64,000 nt of DNA, from assembly GCA_024741835.1 (NCBI GenBank), contig JAENRP010000071.1:18834-82833 (forward strand), in the 5' to 3' direction. The DNA is from Diplocarpon mali (taxonomy: Eukaryota; Ascomycota; Leotiomycetes; Helotiales; Drepanopezizaceae). Below, one piece after another: positions 12,379-25,330 of the stretch. The notes under the pieces were generated by a model, which made no database searches, was not told where the DNA came from, and worked only from the letters and a program-made list of their open reading frames with translations. The translations under genes were made by a program, and so were the position numbers. How positions within the stretch are numbered: position 1 is the first letter of the stretch; every line of letters begins with the position of its first letter.

Positions 12379-14282
12379 TAAATAGACTAATAATAGATTA
12401 TTGACTTCCCTTAAAAAGCACTTATGCTGCAACTGTTAGTAGGAAGTTGAATAAGACTTATAGTAAGAGGCGAGCAATCGGCGAATAGGAGGTATAATTC
12501 CCTATTTAGCTAACCTATATTATAAGAGGTGTGATTCCTTACTCTATAACCCCTTTAGTACTACAAGAGGTATGATTCCTTGCTTTACTATATTTCGTAG
12601 GAGGTATGATTCTCTGCGTTATAGCCTAAAAACTCTTTTCGATAAGAGGACTTCCTCCCTATTTAATACTTTTATAATACCTACTATTTAATTATTTTAA
12701 CTTTTCGATAGGAGGAGTGCCTTTAACTATTTAATTTATTTGATTTTAAACGCAATTCTATTCGAAATAGCAATAGCATCCGATTCCGATCGAAACACTA
12801 AGCCTAAAGACCTCTAACTCTCTTAAAAGAACTAGTAACAATAGTTCGACGATTTAGAGCTTTACTTTAAGAGTAAAGGTATTGAAATAGCGATTCAAAA
12901 GACACTTATTAAATACGCGAGAATAGCCCTTTATACTCCCTCTACCGATTTGTCTACTTCTACTTTAATAGCTAATATAACTACTAAGGATTTGCTAAAT
13001 ATACTAAATAAGCTTAGCCTAAGAGCTTTAGTAGATAATAACTGAGAATCCTAAAGGCAGATTTTAAATATAGAAAAGGAGAAGGAGTATAAGCTGGCCT
13101 TAGCTAAATGCAAGCTTAAGATCAATAGAGGTTTAAGCGATAAAGACTGAGATTTTATTCAAGTTTATAATAATATAAAGATAAGATAAGATATATTAAA
13201 GGCAAAATACTCTTAGACAACTGCCTTTAATACCTAGTATCTACTATAGTAGATTACTTCATTTTAATATAGAAAAGATAAAGATAGTAAGAATATAGAT
13301 ATAAATATAAACTCTACTTAGTCTATACTATATAAAGCAAGAAGGAGAGTAAAAGCCGTAGATCTTAGAATAGCTATGACTTTTAAGGAAACTTAGCTTT
13401 TTAGTTTCCTACTTAATAGCCTCCCTCCTAAGTTCGCTATTATAAAATAATCTCTTCTCGTCTAACCTAACCTTAAGATCTATAAGAAGATCGACCTCCT
13501 TTGAACTATTAAGTAAGACCTTAAAGGACGCTTTAAATCGGCAAATACTGCGTTATAAGGCAATAATAAGCCTAAGAAGAGGAAGGAGCGCAGGACAAGC
13601 CCTTAAGCTTATTAGGGATGCTACTTCTATAATAGTGCTTATAATATTACTAATTATAAAGTTAGAAGGCAATTGATCAATATAGTCGCTAGCTTTAATA
13701 TTAAAAAGCAATTGAAGTAAAAGTTAAAAAGCAAACTACCCTTATCTTACCAAAGGCTATAACTATTAAGGAAAGGTAAAGGAAAAGGCTATTTAGTCAA
13801 AACTTTAGCAGATACCTCTAATAATAATAGTAAGTTATTTAAACCTAAATCCACTTTTGATAATTTAAATAATAATTATAATAAAGATGCTTATATCTTA
13901 AAAGCCGATCTTTATAAGATCCTTAAATCCAATTGGTATAATAATACTAGTTATATAGCATATATAACTAATAAACCCTACCTATTTAAAGGCCTACTTA
14001 TTAAAATAAAAAGGCGCTTTATTAAGGTTAGTAGTAGAAGGTTATATATAAACTTAATAAGTATAGTAGAGATGAATATTACTAGCGTTTCTTTCCTTTT
14101 ATAAAATGTTCTCTTTATACTTAGCTTAGGTATTAATCTTTTATTTAACTATAAGATCTATATAAAGTTGAATTGTATAGGAGTTTTCAATAATCAATTT
14201 ATATAGTTTATAAATAATAATTATAAAGTGATCTTTAAGGCTAAAATTAAAAATAGACTTTATATTATCTTAAAGGTAATAT

Positions 14283-14690
14283 TATAGAAATTAACTCCTA
14301 AGCTAAACCTATAAGTGGATTTCTTTAAGGAAAGTGCACTCTTTACCCTAATATAATTAAGCGAGGATAAGGAGAATAGATGGACTTTTAAGCTAGGATT
14401 GCGAGTAAAATTCGTAAAAATAACTCCTAAGCTAAGACTATAGGTAGAGTGCAAGGTGTCCTTAAAGATGACTCTTAAGCTAGGATTATAAGTGAATTTA
14501 GCAGAAATGACTCTTAGGCTAGGATTGCAAGTGGATTCTGCAAATTCGCTAATAATGACTCTTAGGCCAGGACCGCAAGTGAAATTCGCGAATTCGTTAA
14601 AGACGACTCTTAAGCTAGGACCGCAAGTAGATCTTGCGGTTTTACTAAAAACGACTCCTGAGCCAGGCTTACAACTGGAAAATGGTAAAA
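14283..14690 (+). repeat. Minisatellite in B1 coding region, about 47-bp units
   Basis: Units starting GACTCYTARGCYAGGAYTGCAAGT recur at about 14421, 14469, 14508, 14555, 14602 and 14650, with a weaker copy at 14283. Typical spacing is 47-48 bp, a multiple of three in most steps. The plus frame 14492-14710 stays open and reads as a 16-residue repeat of the type MTLRLGLQVDSANSL. B2 has the same array at 40450-40790 with one unit fewer. Confidence 0.8.
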
Positions 14691-14751
14691 CCTTAAACTA
14701 CTATTACTAGTCCTTTCTAGCTACTAATAATAAAGTATCGACTAATAATAG

Positions 14752-14923
14752 TATCGTGCTGTATTTAGAGGTGGATTCTCAGTGGTGGCAGAAGCTTGTA
14801 AAATTCTACTCTAACTATATACCTGAGCTCCCTTTATAGAAGTGCTCCGTAGCCACTTCAGGGGTACATTATATAAGCCAGTCCTCAGATGCCTCAGTGC
14901 CTGAGGCTCCTTATAGCGCAATA
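14752..14923. repeat. A left LTR (172 bp)
   Basis: Aligns with 21773-21944 end to end. I count about a dozen differences, all transitions. Starts TATCGTGCTG, ends GCGCAATA. Confidence 0.93.
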
Positions 14924-15445
14924 CACCCCCTAGGTGAGAAGCAGCTCCCAAGCTAGGCTCAGCTATAACTAGCGCCAGATCTAGTATATAAGACTCCTTT
15001 ATCATACTCCCTAGCTTCTAAAATAATGAAAATTGCTTGACAAAGCTATAATAAATAAAAGAGGAAGCGCGTTCTAAGTGCTTCCTCTATAAAATGGAAG
15101 CTAAATCAGGTGACAAAGGAAAGTCAACAAAGGCAGCGCGCCTATAAAAGTACGCGTTTTTCCCCTATAAAGCTTTCCTTCCTTATACTTCTTCAAATAA
15201 TCACTTTAAAATAGAGAACAGCAACAACAACTCTAAGGAGCGCCCTAGTAGGGCTACTACTATAAGCTTCCTAATCGTGCTCCCTTACTCCTGCTAAAGA
15301 CTTATAGCAAAGTCGTCGTACTTAAATATAGCTTGGAGCTTCTTAGCGCGGCAGATAGCAGGAGGATGACAACGCGCCTAAGACGTTCGACGTAGTGACA
15401 CCCTCGAGAGGGAGCGCGCCTCCCCTCTCCGCTACCCCCTAGGCC

Positions 15446-16121
15446 GTGGTTCCTAGAATACCGGCGGTCCCCTCCGCAGCTCCCTCCTCCCGTCGCAAGC
15501 CAGAGCAGGGGCTAATAAGGAATATACCGTATAAGGGGTGCGTTCGGAGCTTCCTAGCTGGGAAGTCGGCTGGCGTATGCTTTAATAGCACGGTAGGAGT
15601 ACGCTGCTTTCGTTATACGAAGGGAGGCCACGCGTGCCAGGAGCTTCCCATCAGCGCCTTAAAGGCGTAGGAAGATTATATATTCTTATTAGAGGAGAAC
15701 GACAGTGACTCCACAGTACGTTCTCAAGCTCCCTTTAGGTGGTTTGCCACTAATAAGCAGTTTAGGGCCTCGCTGCCACCAAAAGGAAGGTAAGAGAGGA
15801 GCTTCGGAAGGCGCGCCGGAGAGAGATAGAGGAAGTAGTATCATCAAAGGGTATATTAATCATAAGCTTTCTCATACTATAGCTAATAGCTTCCTAGAAC
15901 CAATCGGTCAGGAGCTCCCGCCGCCGCCGATTATAGCACCTCTTGGCCTCGCCGCCCGCCTTGCAAAGGCTTTTGAGGCTCTTGCGGCTGCTCCTGTTGT
16001 TGCTCCCGGCGTTGCTCCCCAGGCGGCTCCTAGGGCTATGCCACCAGAGGAGTCGGTTGCTTCTCGACGGAGACGCGCCCTTATATTATTCGCAAAGCTA
16101 TTAAAGGTTCTGATTATCTAA
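15446..16121 (+). pseudogene. Antisense Cys-rich ORF of element A (two adjacent frames)
   Basis: The plus frame 15446-15670 (74 codons) and, in another frame, 15705-16121 (138 codons) lie opposite to the pol strand, between RNase H and the left LTR. The first contains GVCFNSTVGVRCFRYTKGGH followed by ACQELP. Reading the TAT as a RIP-changed TGT gives C-x2-C-x6-C (15605-15637). The second is Ala/Pro-rich towards its end (APGVAPQAAPRAMPPEE) and then basic (SRRRRA). The region is visibly more GC-rich than neighbouring pol relicts. The frames may be exons of one gene or one ORF broken by an indel; I cannot tell. I do not recognise the protein. The Cys spacing resembles one half of a zinc-binding module. 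Confidence 0.5.
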
Positions 16122-19100
16122 GGGAGTTGGTTTTAAGCCTCCCTATATATTAGTATAAGGAAAATTGAACCCTATCTTGCGCTTCCTTCCCACTCGCTAT
16201 TACAAAGGAGATATGAAAGGATTATAGAGCATTTAAAATGCTAGCTTCTCGACTAGACCTCTTGCGTCTTAGAGGTTCAAAAGCTTAATAAAGCTCTCGA
16301 ACTTTTGTCGAGGAAGGTTTTTAGTAAGGCCATCTGCGTATATATCCTCAGTAGGGAGATAGGCCACTTGAAAGCTCCCTTTTTAATACTCCTATCGTAG
16401 CCATATATTATGTATATCAATATGTCGGAGCTTCGTAGAGATCCTTTAAGAGTCTCTTATAATAAGCCGTATTATCTATTGATTATCGCAAAATATGGAC
16501 TATAGAGCTTCCACCTCAAGCTCTATTTCCTTAAAGAACCTCTTTAACGCCATCATCTCCTTCGCTATATGCGCTACTCCTAGGAACTCAGCCTCTATAG
16601 TAGAAGTAGTAACTGTCGGTTGCTTCGAGGCTTTCCAAATGATTGCTCCTCTAAATAGGAATATAATAAAACCGTAGGAGGAGCGCCTTATCTCTGGATC
16701 ATCTGCAAAGAAAGCATCTAACGATACTACTAAGTTATTTGATCTATTAAATCAACTATAAGTGATTCCTAAGAAGCGTATACTAAAAAGGTAGCGAATT
16801 GTCCAATTGATAGCTTCAAGGTGTTCGGAGCTTAGGTTTATATAGAAATGAGATAGCTAGGCGATTGCAAAAGCTATATCTAGGCGCAGCATAATAGCTA
16901 TATATAAGGCGGAGCCTACTTTTTCCTAGAACTCCTTAATTCTCGAGTAAGGAGCTGTTTCATAGTTCTTTTTAAGTTCGAAGTAGGAGAGCGGCGTACT
17001 AGGGAAACGCCCTATATTAAGGCCGAACCTCTTTGCCATCTTCTCAATATAAGCGTCATAGAGCAGAGTAATTATACCCTGCTTCCTATCTCAAGAGACT
17101 CTCACCCCTAAGAACCACTCAACATCTCCTATAGCTATTAATTCGTATGCTTCGCGCAGTCCCTTTATAGTCTTCTAAGCTTCTTCTATATAGGAGGAGT
17201 AGTACATTACTTATATATCATTAACGTAAAAGGCTATAAATACAGTCCTATCCTTATTAACGAATATGCAAGGCTCCTCACTAAGAGGGGTAAGCTTTAG
17301 AGACTTTAAAGTACTAGTAAAATCCTTATACTAGAGCGCTAAGGAGTCTCAAAGGCCATATAAGGCGCGATCGAGCTCTACTACCTTATCTTTCTACTTC
17401 TAACCATCTGGTAAGAAGCAAACAACTGGCGCACTCTAAGGGTCTCTCTTAGCATTTATAAAGGCGTTGATAACGTCGAACTATCAGAGCTCTATATCGA
17501 ATTTAGCAGCGATCGCTATTATAACCTTAAAAGATCTTAATGCAAGCGTCGCAGCATAGGTAGAGAAAATAGAAGCTTTCTCCTAAAGATCTCCCCTTAC
17601 TACTATTCTTAACCTAAAGCGGCTAATCTCCCTAGAGGAGTTTAGCTTATAGTTAAAGACCCACTTTAGTAGTATAGGCCTTATAGTAGCCTCGCTTCTA
17701 TCGATCACTCTTTAGCAATTGCGCGCTTCTAGGTTCTTAATCTCAGTTCTGGCTCCCTCTTTAAATTGCTCTCCAAAAGGGTAATTTGCAAGCTCCTTCT
17801 AGTGAGTTGGCGCTTTAGGAAGCTTATCTTAAGGTAGAATAGGAAGGATAGAGTTTCCTCCAGAGCTTCCAGATTAAGTCGCCGCAGCAATAATGCAGTA
17901 TACCGCTTTATACTCTTCTCCATCAGTTCTCGCAGGCTCTTAACTTAGCCAGAAAGTTAATATAAAGCTATTTACCTACTCTAACTAATGTGTTTTAAGT
18001 TCTTTAAGGGCCAATAGGAGATCTCTAACGCACGTTGCATATATGGTATTCCTACTCCCTCTTCTCCTTTTTGACCTATAGAGCGGTATAGGTACCATTT
18101 CCTGCTCCTCATCAGGCTTCTTGCGTTTTCGAAAGGCCCTTATATCAAGTACTTTAGGCTGAGCTTCTATTAGTTTCAAAGAGCTCCCTCTTTCAGTATT
18201 ACCCTTAAGAGCTTCTATATCCTAGCGTAGCTCCCGATCGATCGGTGCTTCTAATAAGAGCTGGCGTGCTTCTTCACCAGTTGCCTATAGTAAAGCTTCC
18301 AGTAATTAAGGGGCCTGCTCCTGCCCTTGCGATTGCTTAGTCCATATAGCAACTAAAGGCCTGGTATTGCGCTCCCTAGCGGAACTGGCATTTATAATAT
18401 CGCTTTCGACGCTCCTCCCAACTATTGACAGTTGTCTTAGAGCGTCTAACCCTTCGCTACTAGGCAGCTGCTCCTGAGTAGCTAGAGTAGAAACGCTATG
18501 AGTAGCCTTATAGGAGACAAGAGCCCTCGATAGATCTGAGCTTAGAGCTTCTATAGGTAAAAGATTAATAAGCTCACCCTCTACCAGGTTATCCGCAGGC
18601 TGCTCGTCTAAAGCTCCCTCTATATTCTCAACGATTAACTCAGCGTCCTAAGCTTCCTCCTCCTCCTCCTCGATCATTTGCACGATCTCCTTAATAATTA
18701 GGAGCAGGTGGCCAGCCACCTTTTCGTACTCCTTAAAGTAGAATTTAGACTTATCGAATTCGACGTTTCAAGAGATTATAACCTTTTAGAGCTTAGGCAC
18801 CTAGATCCTATATATATTAGTAGCGCAGTAACCAACTAGGTATCCAATATGCCTTTATAGCATAATTTTAAAAGCTCTCTTATTCTTTAGAGCTTCCCTC
18901 TCCTTTGCCAATAGGTACGCGCGCGCTCTATACGCTTTTATACCCCCCTATTCTAATCTTAAATCGGTAGTAAGCTTTATAGTAATCTGCGGATCATACT
19001 ACCTAAAGTATTATTTAAACTAGAGCTAAAGCACCTCATTTAGACTCTTCTATCCCCTGCGCTTTAATAGGCCGATATTATAAAGGTATATTACAGCTAG

Positions 19101-21761
19101 TACGGCTTTAGGCCATAGGTGCTCCGAGAGGTTAGTAGAGATTAGTATAGTAAGTGCCTTTTCAATGATCTCTGCTCCCGCTCTCTCAGAAGCTCCATTT
19201 GGTTTATAAGTATAAGATAGAGTGACTTCTACCTCTATGCCTTTAGCTTCGTACTACTCTCTATATTTCGATGCTCCTTATAAGAGGAATACTAAGGTAT
19301 CATTATCGCTCCTTAGAATACATAGGGAGAGGCTATAATAGCGCTTCACCTATACTTTAAAAGATTGAAGAGCTCCTAGAACTAGCATTAGGGACTTATA
19401 AAGCAGAGTATATCCAAATAACTTCCTATTAAATTCATCCTTAATCAGGAGAAGCCAGCTTTCTAAGGAGAGGCTTGATATACTATAGTTAAATAGGTCC
19501 TAGGAGCACCTAAAGAACGGTCTTAGAGCCTTGAAATCTGACTCTCTCCTAAAAGGCTTTTGCTTAGCTTTTGCCTAAGCGCAAGCTTTACAATTGATTT
19601 GTAGCTTCCCCTTGATTTTCACCCCCTTTGCGTTTAGCATAAGCTTCTTGAGCGCCTTAGCTCCTAGATAGCCTAATCGAAGGTACTAAAATATCTGCCG
19701 AATCGTTCCTAGCTCTTAGGAATACGCTGCTCCTTAGGGGTTTATATTGGCTTCGCAGACGCTGTTGTAAAGTAGGGAAAGCTAGGCAGGTTGGTTGAGC
19801 ATAGTATAGCGAGGTAAGAGCGTTATAAAAGTTGATAGGCTTATATTCAAACACTATGACATTCGACCTACGCTCTAGCTACTTTACAACTATGTTATTA
19901 TCTACTATACCCCTTTAGAGCGTCGCGTCTAGGCCTATATACTATACCCCAGCCTTCTTTAAAAGAGGCTCTAAGATAATATTAATATTAAACCTATCTA
20001 TAAGCGCTATATTCCTAAGCTCTAAGTCTCCTCTATCGGCGAGAACCCCTTTTATCAGACGTATACCCCTCCCCCTTATTAGCAGACTCGAGCTCCCTGC
20101 CTCTATATAGTCCTAGGGATATGCAATTTTCAATGATCCAAGAACTAGAAGCTCCTCTCGATTAATAAGGTGCGTCGCAGCGCAGTTGTCGAGTAGGGTT
20201 ATATTTGAGAGAGCGTAGGGAGCTCTAAGGGTGGAGTATATTCCTAGGGTAAAGTCTTTAAAGAGAGTTGGATCTAGGAGGGCGGCTATAATCTTAGATT
20301 TGCCGCTCTTTAAAGCTTCAGCAGATGTTCTTTCCTTAAATTAATCTATAGGAGCTTGTTTAATATAGGAGAGCTTAGCTCGGAGCTCTTTCCATTCCGA
20401 GGAAGTAAGGTTTTTATACGTTCTTTTGACCTCGTTATAACTAGGGAGGTTTCGAAGCGTACTTTCCTTAGCGCTAGTTAAGGCGTATTTCAGCCTATTA
20501 CACTCCTCTAGGTTCTAGAAGTGATTTTTGACCTAAGGGCAAGGGCACTTTTTAACGCTCCCTTCGAGAGTCTTCTTCGCCTTGCCTTTACTTAGTACTC
20601 CTAGATTAGTATAATCGCCTACTCCTTTAAGCGAGGCGTATACTCCAAGGGTTGCCTTTAATAAGGAGCTTGCGAGGCTTCGCTCTATTAAGCTCGAGAA
20701 CCAATTGACGTAGTGGACCATATCTTTTCCCTGCTCTAGACCTAGCTTATTATCTTTAATAAGCTCTGCTTAGATCTGCTAGGACTAAGTAGGAGCCTAG
20801 CGGTAAACCAACTATAGAAACTTCGTAATCGCAAAGGAGCCTTAAACCTCTGGGATTCTATACGTTCGTACTTCCCAGTAGATCTCCCTAAAGCTAGCAA
20901 GCCAGGTCTTCGGGTCCACTTTGCTACTCCTTATTTCAAAGAGCTTAGTATTATAGTCTTCCCGAATTGACTCTATTATACTAACCTCAGAGGGGGCTAG
21001 TTCCCTGCGCAGGTACTTTATAATCCATTGAATCGACAGTTTCCCCGCTTCCTTACAGTTATATTGCACTGCTTAAAGCAAAGTAGGGTATACTATCTCA
21101 ATAATCCAATGGTATAACTAAGTATAAGAGCTCCTATTCCTTTTCCACATTTCTACTATAAGATTATATTATATTACTGCCATTTTATACTCTAGCTCTA
21201 CGTCTTTAGCTGTTGTCTTCGCGGGTAGTAGTAAAGCTGGCGTTTATTAATCGGTAGCTTCCTACTATTAGTATAACTTATAGTAGCTTTGCAATACTCT
21301 CTAGTCCCGTCCTTCCACAATTTTTTCAAGCTGCAGCAGTTCTATTTCTAAATCTAGCAAATGTAGAGCTTTATTCTTATAAAGCAGAGCTTAGTTTCCT
21401 ATCTCTATCGTATACAGTTTAGGGTTATTAACCTGTCTTAGCTTCTTTATATACTTCTAAAGGCGTAGAAATTCAGCCTGAAACTCTAGCTTAGCGTACT
21501 AAATGCGCTATGACTTCCTATCCTAGAGCATAACTCCACTAGAGCTAAGCTCCTAAGCTTCTTTTTGCTAGTACTCGCTTATATTAACTAGGTTGGTAAG
21601 GAGTATAGGTCTATTAGTTAGCTAAGAGCGTTAGAACGTTAAGTCAGGTCGTATAACACGTATAGGCAAGGGAAAATAGATGAAAAATAGTAGTAAAACC
21701 TTTTTAAGAAGTCTTTAAACATAGTAGATTTTTAATCGTTTGCTCCTAAGAGTCGCGAATA

Positions 21762-21772
21762 GTGCTAATAAC
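21762..21772 (-). other. A primer-binding site candidate, half tRNA-Ile type
   Basis: On the coding (minus) strand the LTR is followed immediately by GTTATTAGCAC. Its complement GTGCTAATAAC equals the anticodon-loop segment of eukaryotic tRNA-Ile(AAU) as I remember it, and it ends exactly at the LTR border, as in the B-family site. The same 11 bases sit at 46234-46244 in E1. Confidence 0.45.
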
Positions 21773-21944
21773 TATTGTACTATATTTAAAGGTGGATTCT
21801 CAATGGTAGTAAAAGCTTGTAAAATTCTACTCTAACTATATACCTGAGCTCCCTTTATAGAAGTGCTCCGTGGCCACTTCAGGGGTACATTACATAAGCC
21901 AGTCCTCAGATGCCTCAGTGCCTGAGGCTCCTCATGGCGCAACA
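21773..21944. repeat. A right LTR (172 bp)
   Basis: Ends with intact GGCGCAACA before TSD AATAG. It lies next to the primer-binding side of the minus-strand element. Confidence 0.93.
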
Positions 21945-23788
21945 AATAGGCTACTAAAGCTATTAGAAGCTAAAAGCCTATTAAGGTATTAGCTAATGTA
22001 TAGAAGATTCGCACATTTAAGGCTAGAGAAATTGAAAGGCCTATATAAGGTCTTAATTTTAAAATAGAAGATCTAAGTACTAAAGGATCGCCTAATATAC
22101 CGAATTTGCAAGCTAATAAAACTTCGAAATCGGACGCAAACTAAGCTTAGTCTATAAAAAGATTCAATACTAGCGCTAATATCTATTAATACTATTAGAC
22201 TATTTACAACCTCAATTAAAGGAAATAATTGGTTTTCTTAAATAGTAGATAACTCCACTTAGCAGATATAGACCATTTGCGCTAAGACTAAATCTAAGCT
22301 TATAGAAAAGCTGGAAACTTAAAAAGTAATAGAAGAACGCTAGACCTAGTTAAAGCTAATAGCTATTAGGTCTAATAACGCATTAGAGATTAAGGCAAAG
22401 CTTAACAAATAGGTAAAATAAGGAGTTTATTATAAACTAATTATAATATACGAAGGTTCTTATTAAAATGGTATTATTAAGCGAAGCATCTAGCAAGTAG
22501 AGACTAATTATTACGCTCTACTATAAGATGCTAACCTACTATTAGAATTCTAAGACCTTGCGGTTAAAGCAGATATATACTTACGAAATAGAATAGGTAG
22601 TAAACTAATAGTTAATAGCATCTGAATATCGCTATATAAGGCATATTTTAAATAGAAACTAAGCCTAGACTATATTTGCGTCTTTAAAAGCGTCTACTAC
22701 TCCTATATCAGCCCGAAGTCCTAGCCTATAAGTATAAAGAGTAAGAAGCTAATAGACTAAGGTAGAGAGTATATATTTATTAAGTATATTAAATAGATAA
22801 TAAAGTAATAGATAGTATATACGCTAGACCTAAGGCGAGTAATCATATCCTTAGTAGTTGAGTTCGATAAATCTCGAAATAGGAAGGAGCTATCCTTAAA
22901 GCTCTATATACTTAGAGATTCGCAAGGTATACTACTCGATAGTAATACTATTAAGCCGAACTAATAACCCCTCTCTTTAAGCTTAAGTATATTAAGCGCA
23001 CCTACTGATCGACGACCTATTAATCGCCTAAAGGCCGAATAGACTATTCCTATCGTCTGCGAACTGCCTAAAGTATAGAACAACTTTAATATTATTATCC
23101 CTTTAGTTAAAGCACCTATAGTAAAGGATATTCCCGAAATAGGTATAAGTAATAATAAGCCTCTACTACTAGAAAGCAGTTCCTTAGATAATAAGCCTAT
23201 GGAACCTATAGCTGAACCTATGCCTTTAAAGAGGAATAGAGACCTAGAACCGGAAGACACCTTAGACAAACGCAAGTCTAAGCGTATCTAGGCTATAATA
23301 GCGCATAGGATCTATAAGCTCAAACTCTAATAGAGCTTCGACGAAGATAATGCATTCCTAGCCGCTAAGGGGATAATGAAAATCTCTCTTCTAAAGACGT
23401 ACGATAAAGCTATTAACGACCTAGAGAATAGAGCAATATAAAATAAGGCAATTTAAGAGGAGATAAGCTCTCTTATTATAAATAGCATATAGATAGAAGA
23501 ACCGATATTAAAGGATGTGAACCTAGTATTAACAAAGTGGGTCTTTATAATTAAGATATATACAAATAGGACTTTAGAATATTATAAGGTAAGGCTTATA
23601 GCTAAGGGCTTCTTTTAATAGTATGGAGAAGACTACTTTAATATATTTGCGCTAACAGTTCGCATAGACACCCTTTGCATATTTATAGCAATAGTAGCTA
23701 TTAAGGACCTTAAATGCAAATAGTACGATATTAAAAATACATTTACTAAAGCAATTATAAAGGAATGGATTTTTCTCTCTTAACCTAA

Positions 23789-24095
23789 TGTAACGACACA
23801 GAACCGCCGAAGTGCGAGATCAAGTATAGGAGTAAGAAGTGGTGCAAAAGGCGTATTCTATAGGTCTAATACAAAGGAAACGAAGAAGTTAGAGAACCCT
23901 CCTTAAGGGAGAGCCCTTCTTTCTTATATATATAGCAGCTAGAAGCTCTATTGCCCGTTTATATAATATTATGTAAGAATATCCTTTTGCACCTTTAAGG
24001 TCGATTTGAGAAAACCCTGCATTGAATCGAGATTGCGAAACCTTAAAACGCTATACTCTTAAGTAATTGCACTAAGTAGAGGTATAGCTATTATA
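23789..24095. repeat. D left LTR (307 bp)
   Basis: Starts with intact TGTAACGACACAGAACCGCC and aligns with 31034-31340 over its full length. It contains a TATATATATAGCAG stretch, a possible promoter element. Confidence 0.93.
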
Positions 24096-24479
24096 CTACC
24101 TCCCCCCTTTGAGAACGCTTGCCTATAAGCGTTAGTAGGTTATGATAATTTTTATATAGTAATATACTTAGCGCATTATTATACAAACGGTACCGTTCCG
24201 TATTTGGTTTAGCGCAAGTTGCATTATGCACTTAAATTTGTTTTTCCCTTTATAGGATCTTCCTTCTTTAGTATAATAACTGCATACAATCGCATAGGTC
24301 TCCTACTCCTACTATTATAGCGCAGGGCTAATATATAATAGTAGAAACAATTACTACTACTACTACCAACTACTATAAGTAAGTTTGCCCTAGTCCAAGG
24401 TCGAATCGCATCTAATACGCGTAGTGCTAATTCCTCTGCTATTAAGCGCCCTTGCGGTAGCCTACTACGTTTATTATTA

Positions 24480-25330
24480 CTAGTACGTGCGGCGCCTTAT
24501 ATGCAATATTACACATAAGTGCGAGTTTGAATTAGAGCGTAGTAAGAAGTGCTACTAATGCTAGGAGCAGAAAGCGGAGTGCATCCTTATAAGTATTCTG
24601 AATCGAGTCTAAAGACTTAGTTGCGCTAATACTTATTTATAGCTTTCCTCCTATATCGGTGAGGAGTTCGCGGCGCTATCCGCGGCCTTTAAGGAGTAGT
24701 AAGAGGAGGCTCCTTAGCAGTAAGAGGGGGATAACGACGACGATGATAAGGACGTGCGTGCGGTTTCAGCAGGGAACTGCGAGATGCTCTATTAAGAGGC
24801 GGTCTAGCGCGCTTGGATTCTTATTAACCTCTTGCTAGTAGCTAGCGCAGAGGCTTTAACTAGCCGCTCTTAATTAGAGCGTACTAGCCTTGCGGAGCTC
24901 TGCTCTATAGTTAAGGCTATAGTAAGCTAGCTAAAGGGGATCTAAGCGATAGTTGCTATAAGTTAAACCTAAATTAGTATCGAATCGACCGCTGACTTTC
25001 TAATAGGAGCGCGGCGACTTTATCAAGTCCTAGCTAGCGAGGTTAAAGCAATCCAGCTGAATTATACTAGGCCTTCTAAGGTCTATTGCTATATTAGCAA
25101 AGCGGACCGCTATAGTAGCAGAGTCTTTTATAAGGGGAAGGGGGCTTGCAGTGGCGAGGGTAGCGTTGGGCGCGGCGGCTAGTAGGGCGGCGCCAGCGGC
25201 GGTAAGAGGAGGAGGTTAGGGTCGTTTTAGGCGGGGGCGTATTTGGGAGGCGAGCTCCAGCTCTGGAATAGAGTTAGAGCTTATCTCCTTAAGCGCAGAG
25301 GAGGAGGGGTTAGAGGAGTTGTAAAGGGAG
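24480..25330 (+). pseudogene. Antisense Cys-motif ORF relict of gypsy element D
   Basis: Plus-strand frame opposite to gag-pol, between integrase and the left LTR. Cys codons at 24550, 24559 and 24580 give C-x2-C-x6-C directly, preceded by SKK and followed by I-L/P. Further along are an acidic segment (GDNDDDDKDVRAV), helical stretches, and a Gly/Arg-rich end (GKGACSGEGSVGRGG, later GGKRRRLG). It is interrupted by several TAA/TAG codons. Layout, orientation and Cys spacing match the antisense frames of the copia families. Product unknown. Confidence 0.5.

Larger units (their letters stand above)
14752..21944 (-). mobile_element. Element A: full-length Ty1/copia retrotransposon (family 1) inserted in B1
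   Basis: 7193 bp, 172-bp LTRs (14752-14923 and 21773-21944), TSD AATAG (14747-14751 and 21945-21949). Uninterrupted and the least mutated copy of its family. Minus-strand order from the right: gag at 21069-20842 (open over 75 codons); gag-pre-integrase box at about 19700-19640, shifted by one extra base relative to E1; a Cys-containing CKACAQAKAKQKP-like segment and integrase core at about 19.6-18.7 kb; reverse transcriptase with an IYATCVRDLLLALKELKTH block at 18046-17985; RNase H with AEFLGVAHIAKEMMALKRFF at about 16590-16530. A polypurine tract (TAGGGGGTG on the minus strand, 14924-14932) abuts the left LTR, consistent with minus-strand transcription. Plus-strand frames lie between RNase H and this LTR. 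Confidence 0.94.

Noticed and set aside
14260..14710. Repeat array considered as a CRISPR array
   Set aside because: Units are contiguous and diverged, without unique spacers, in a eukaryotic retroelement. They are a coding minisatellite.
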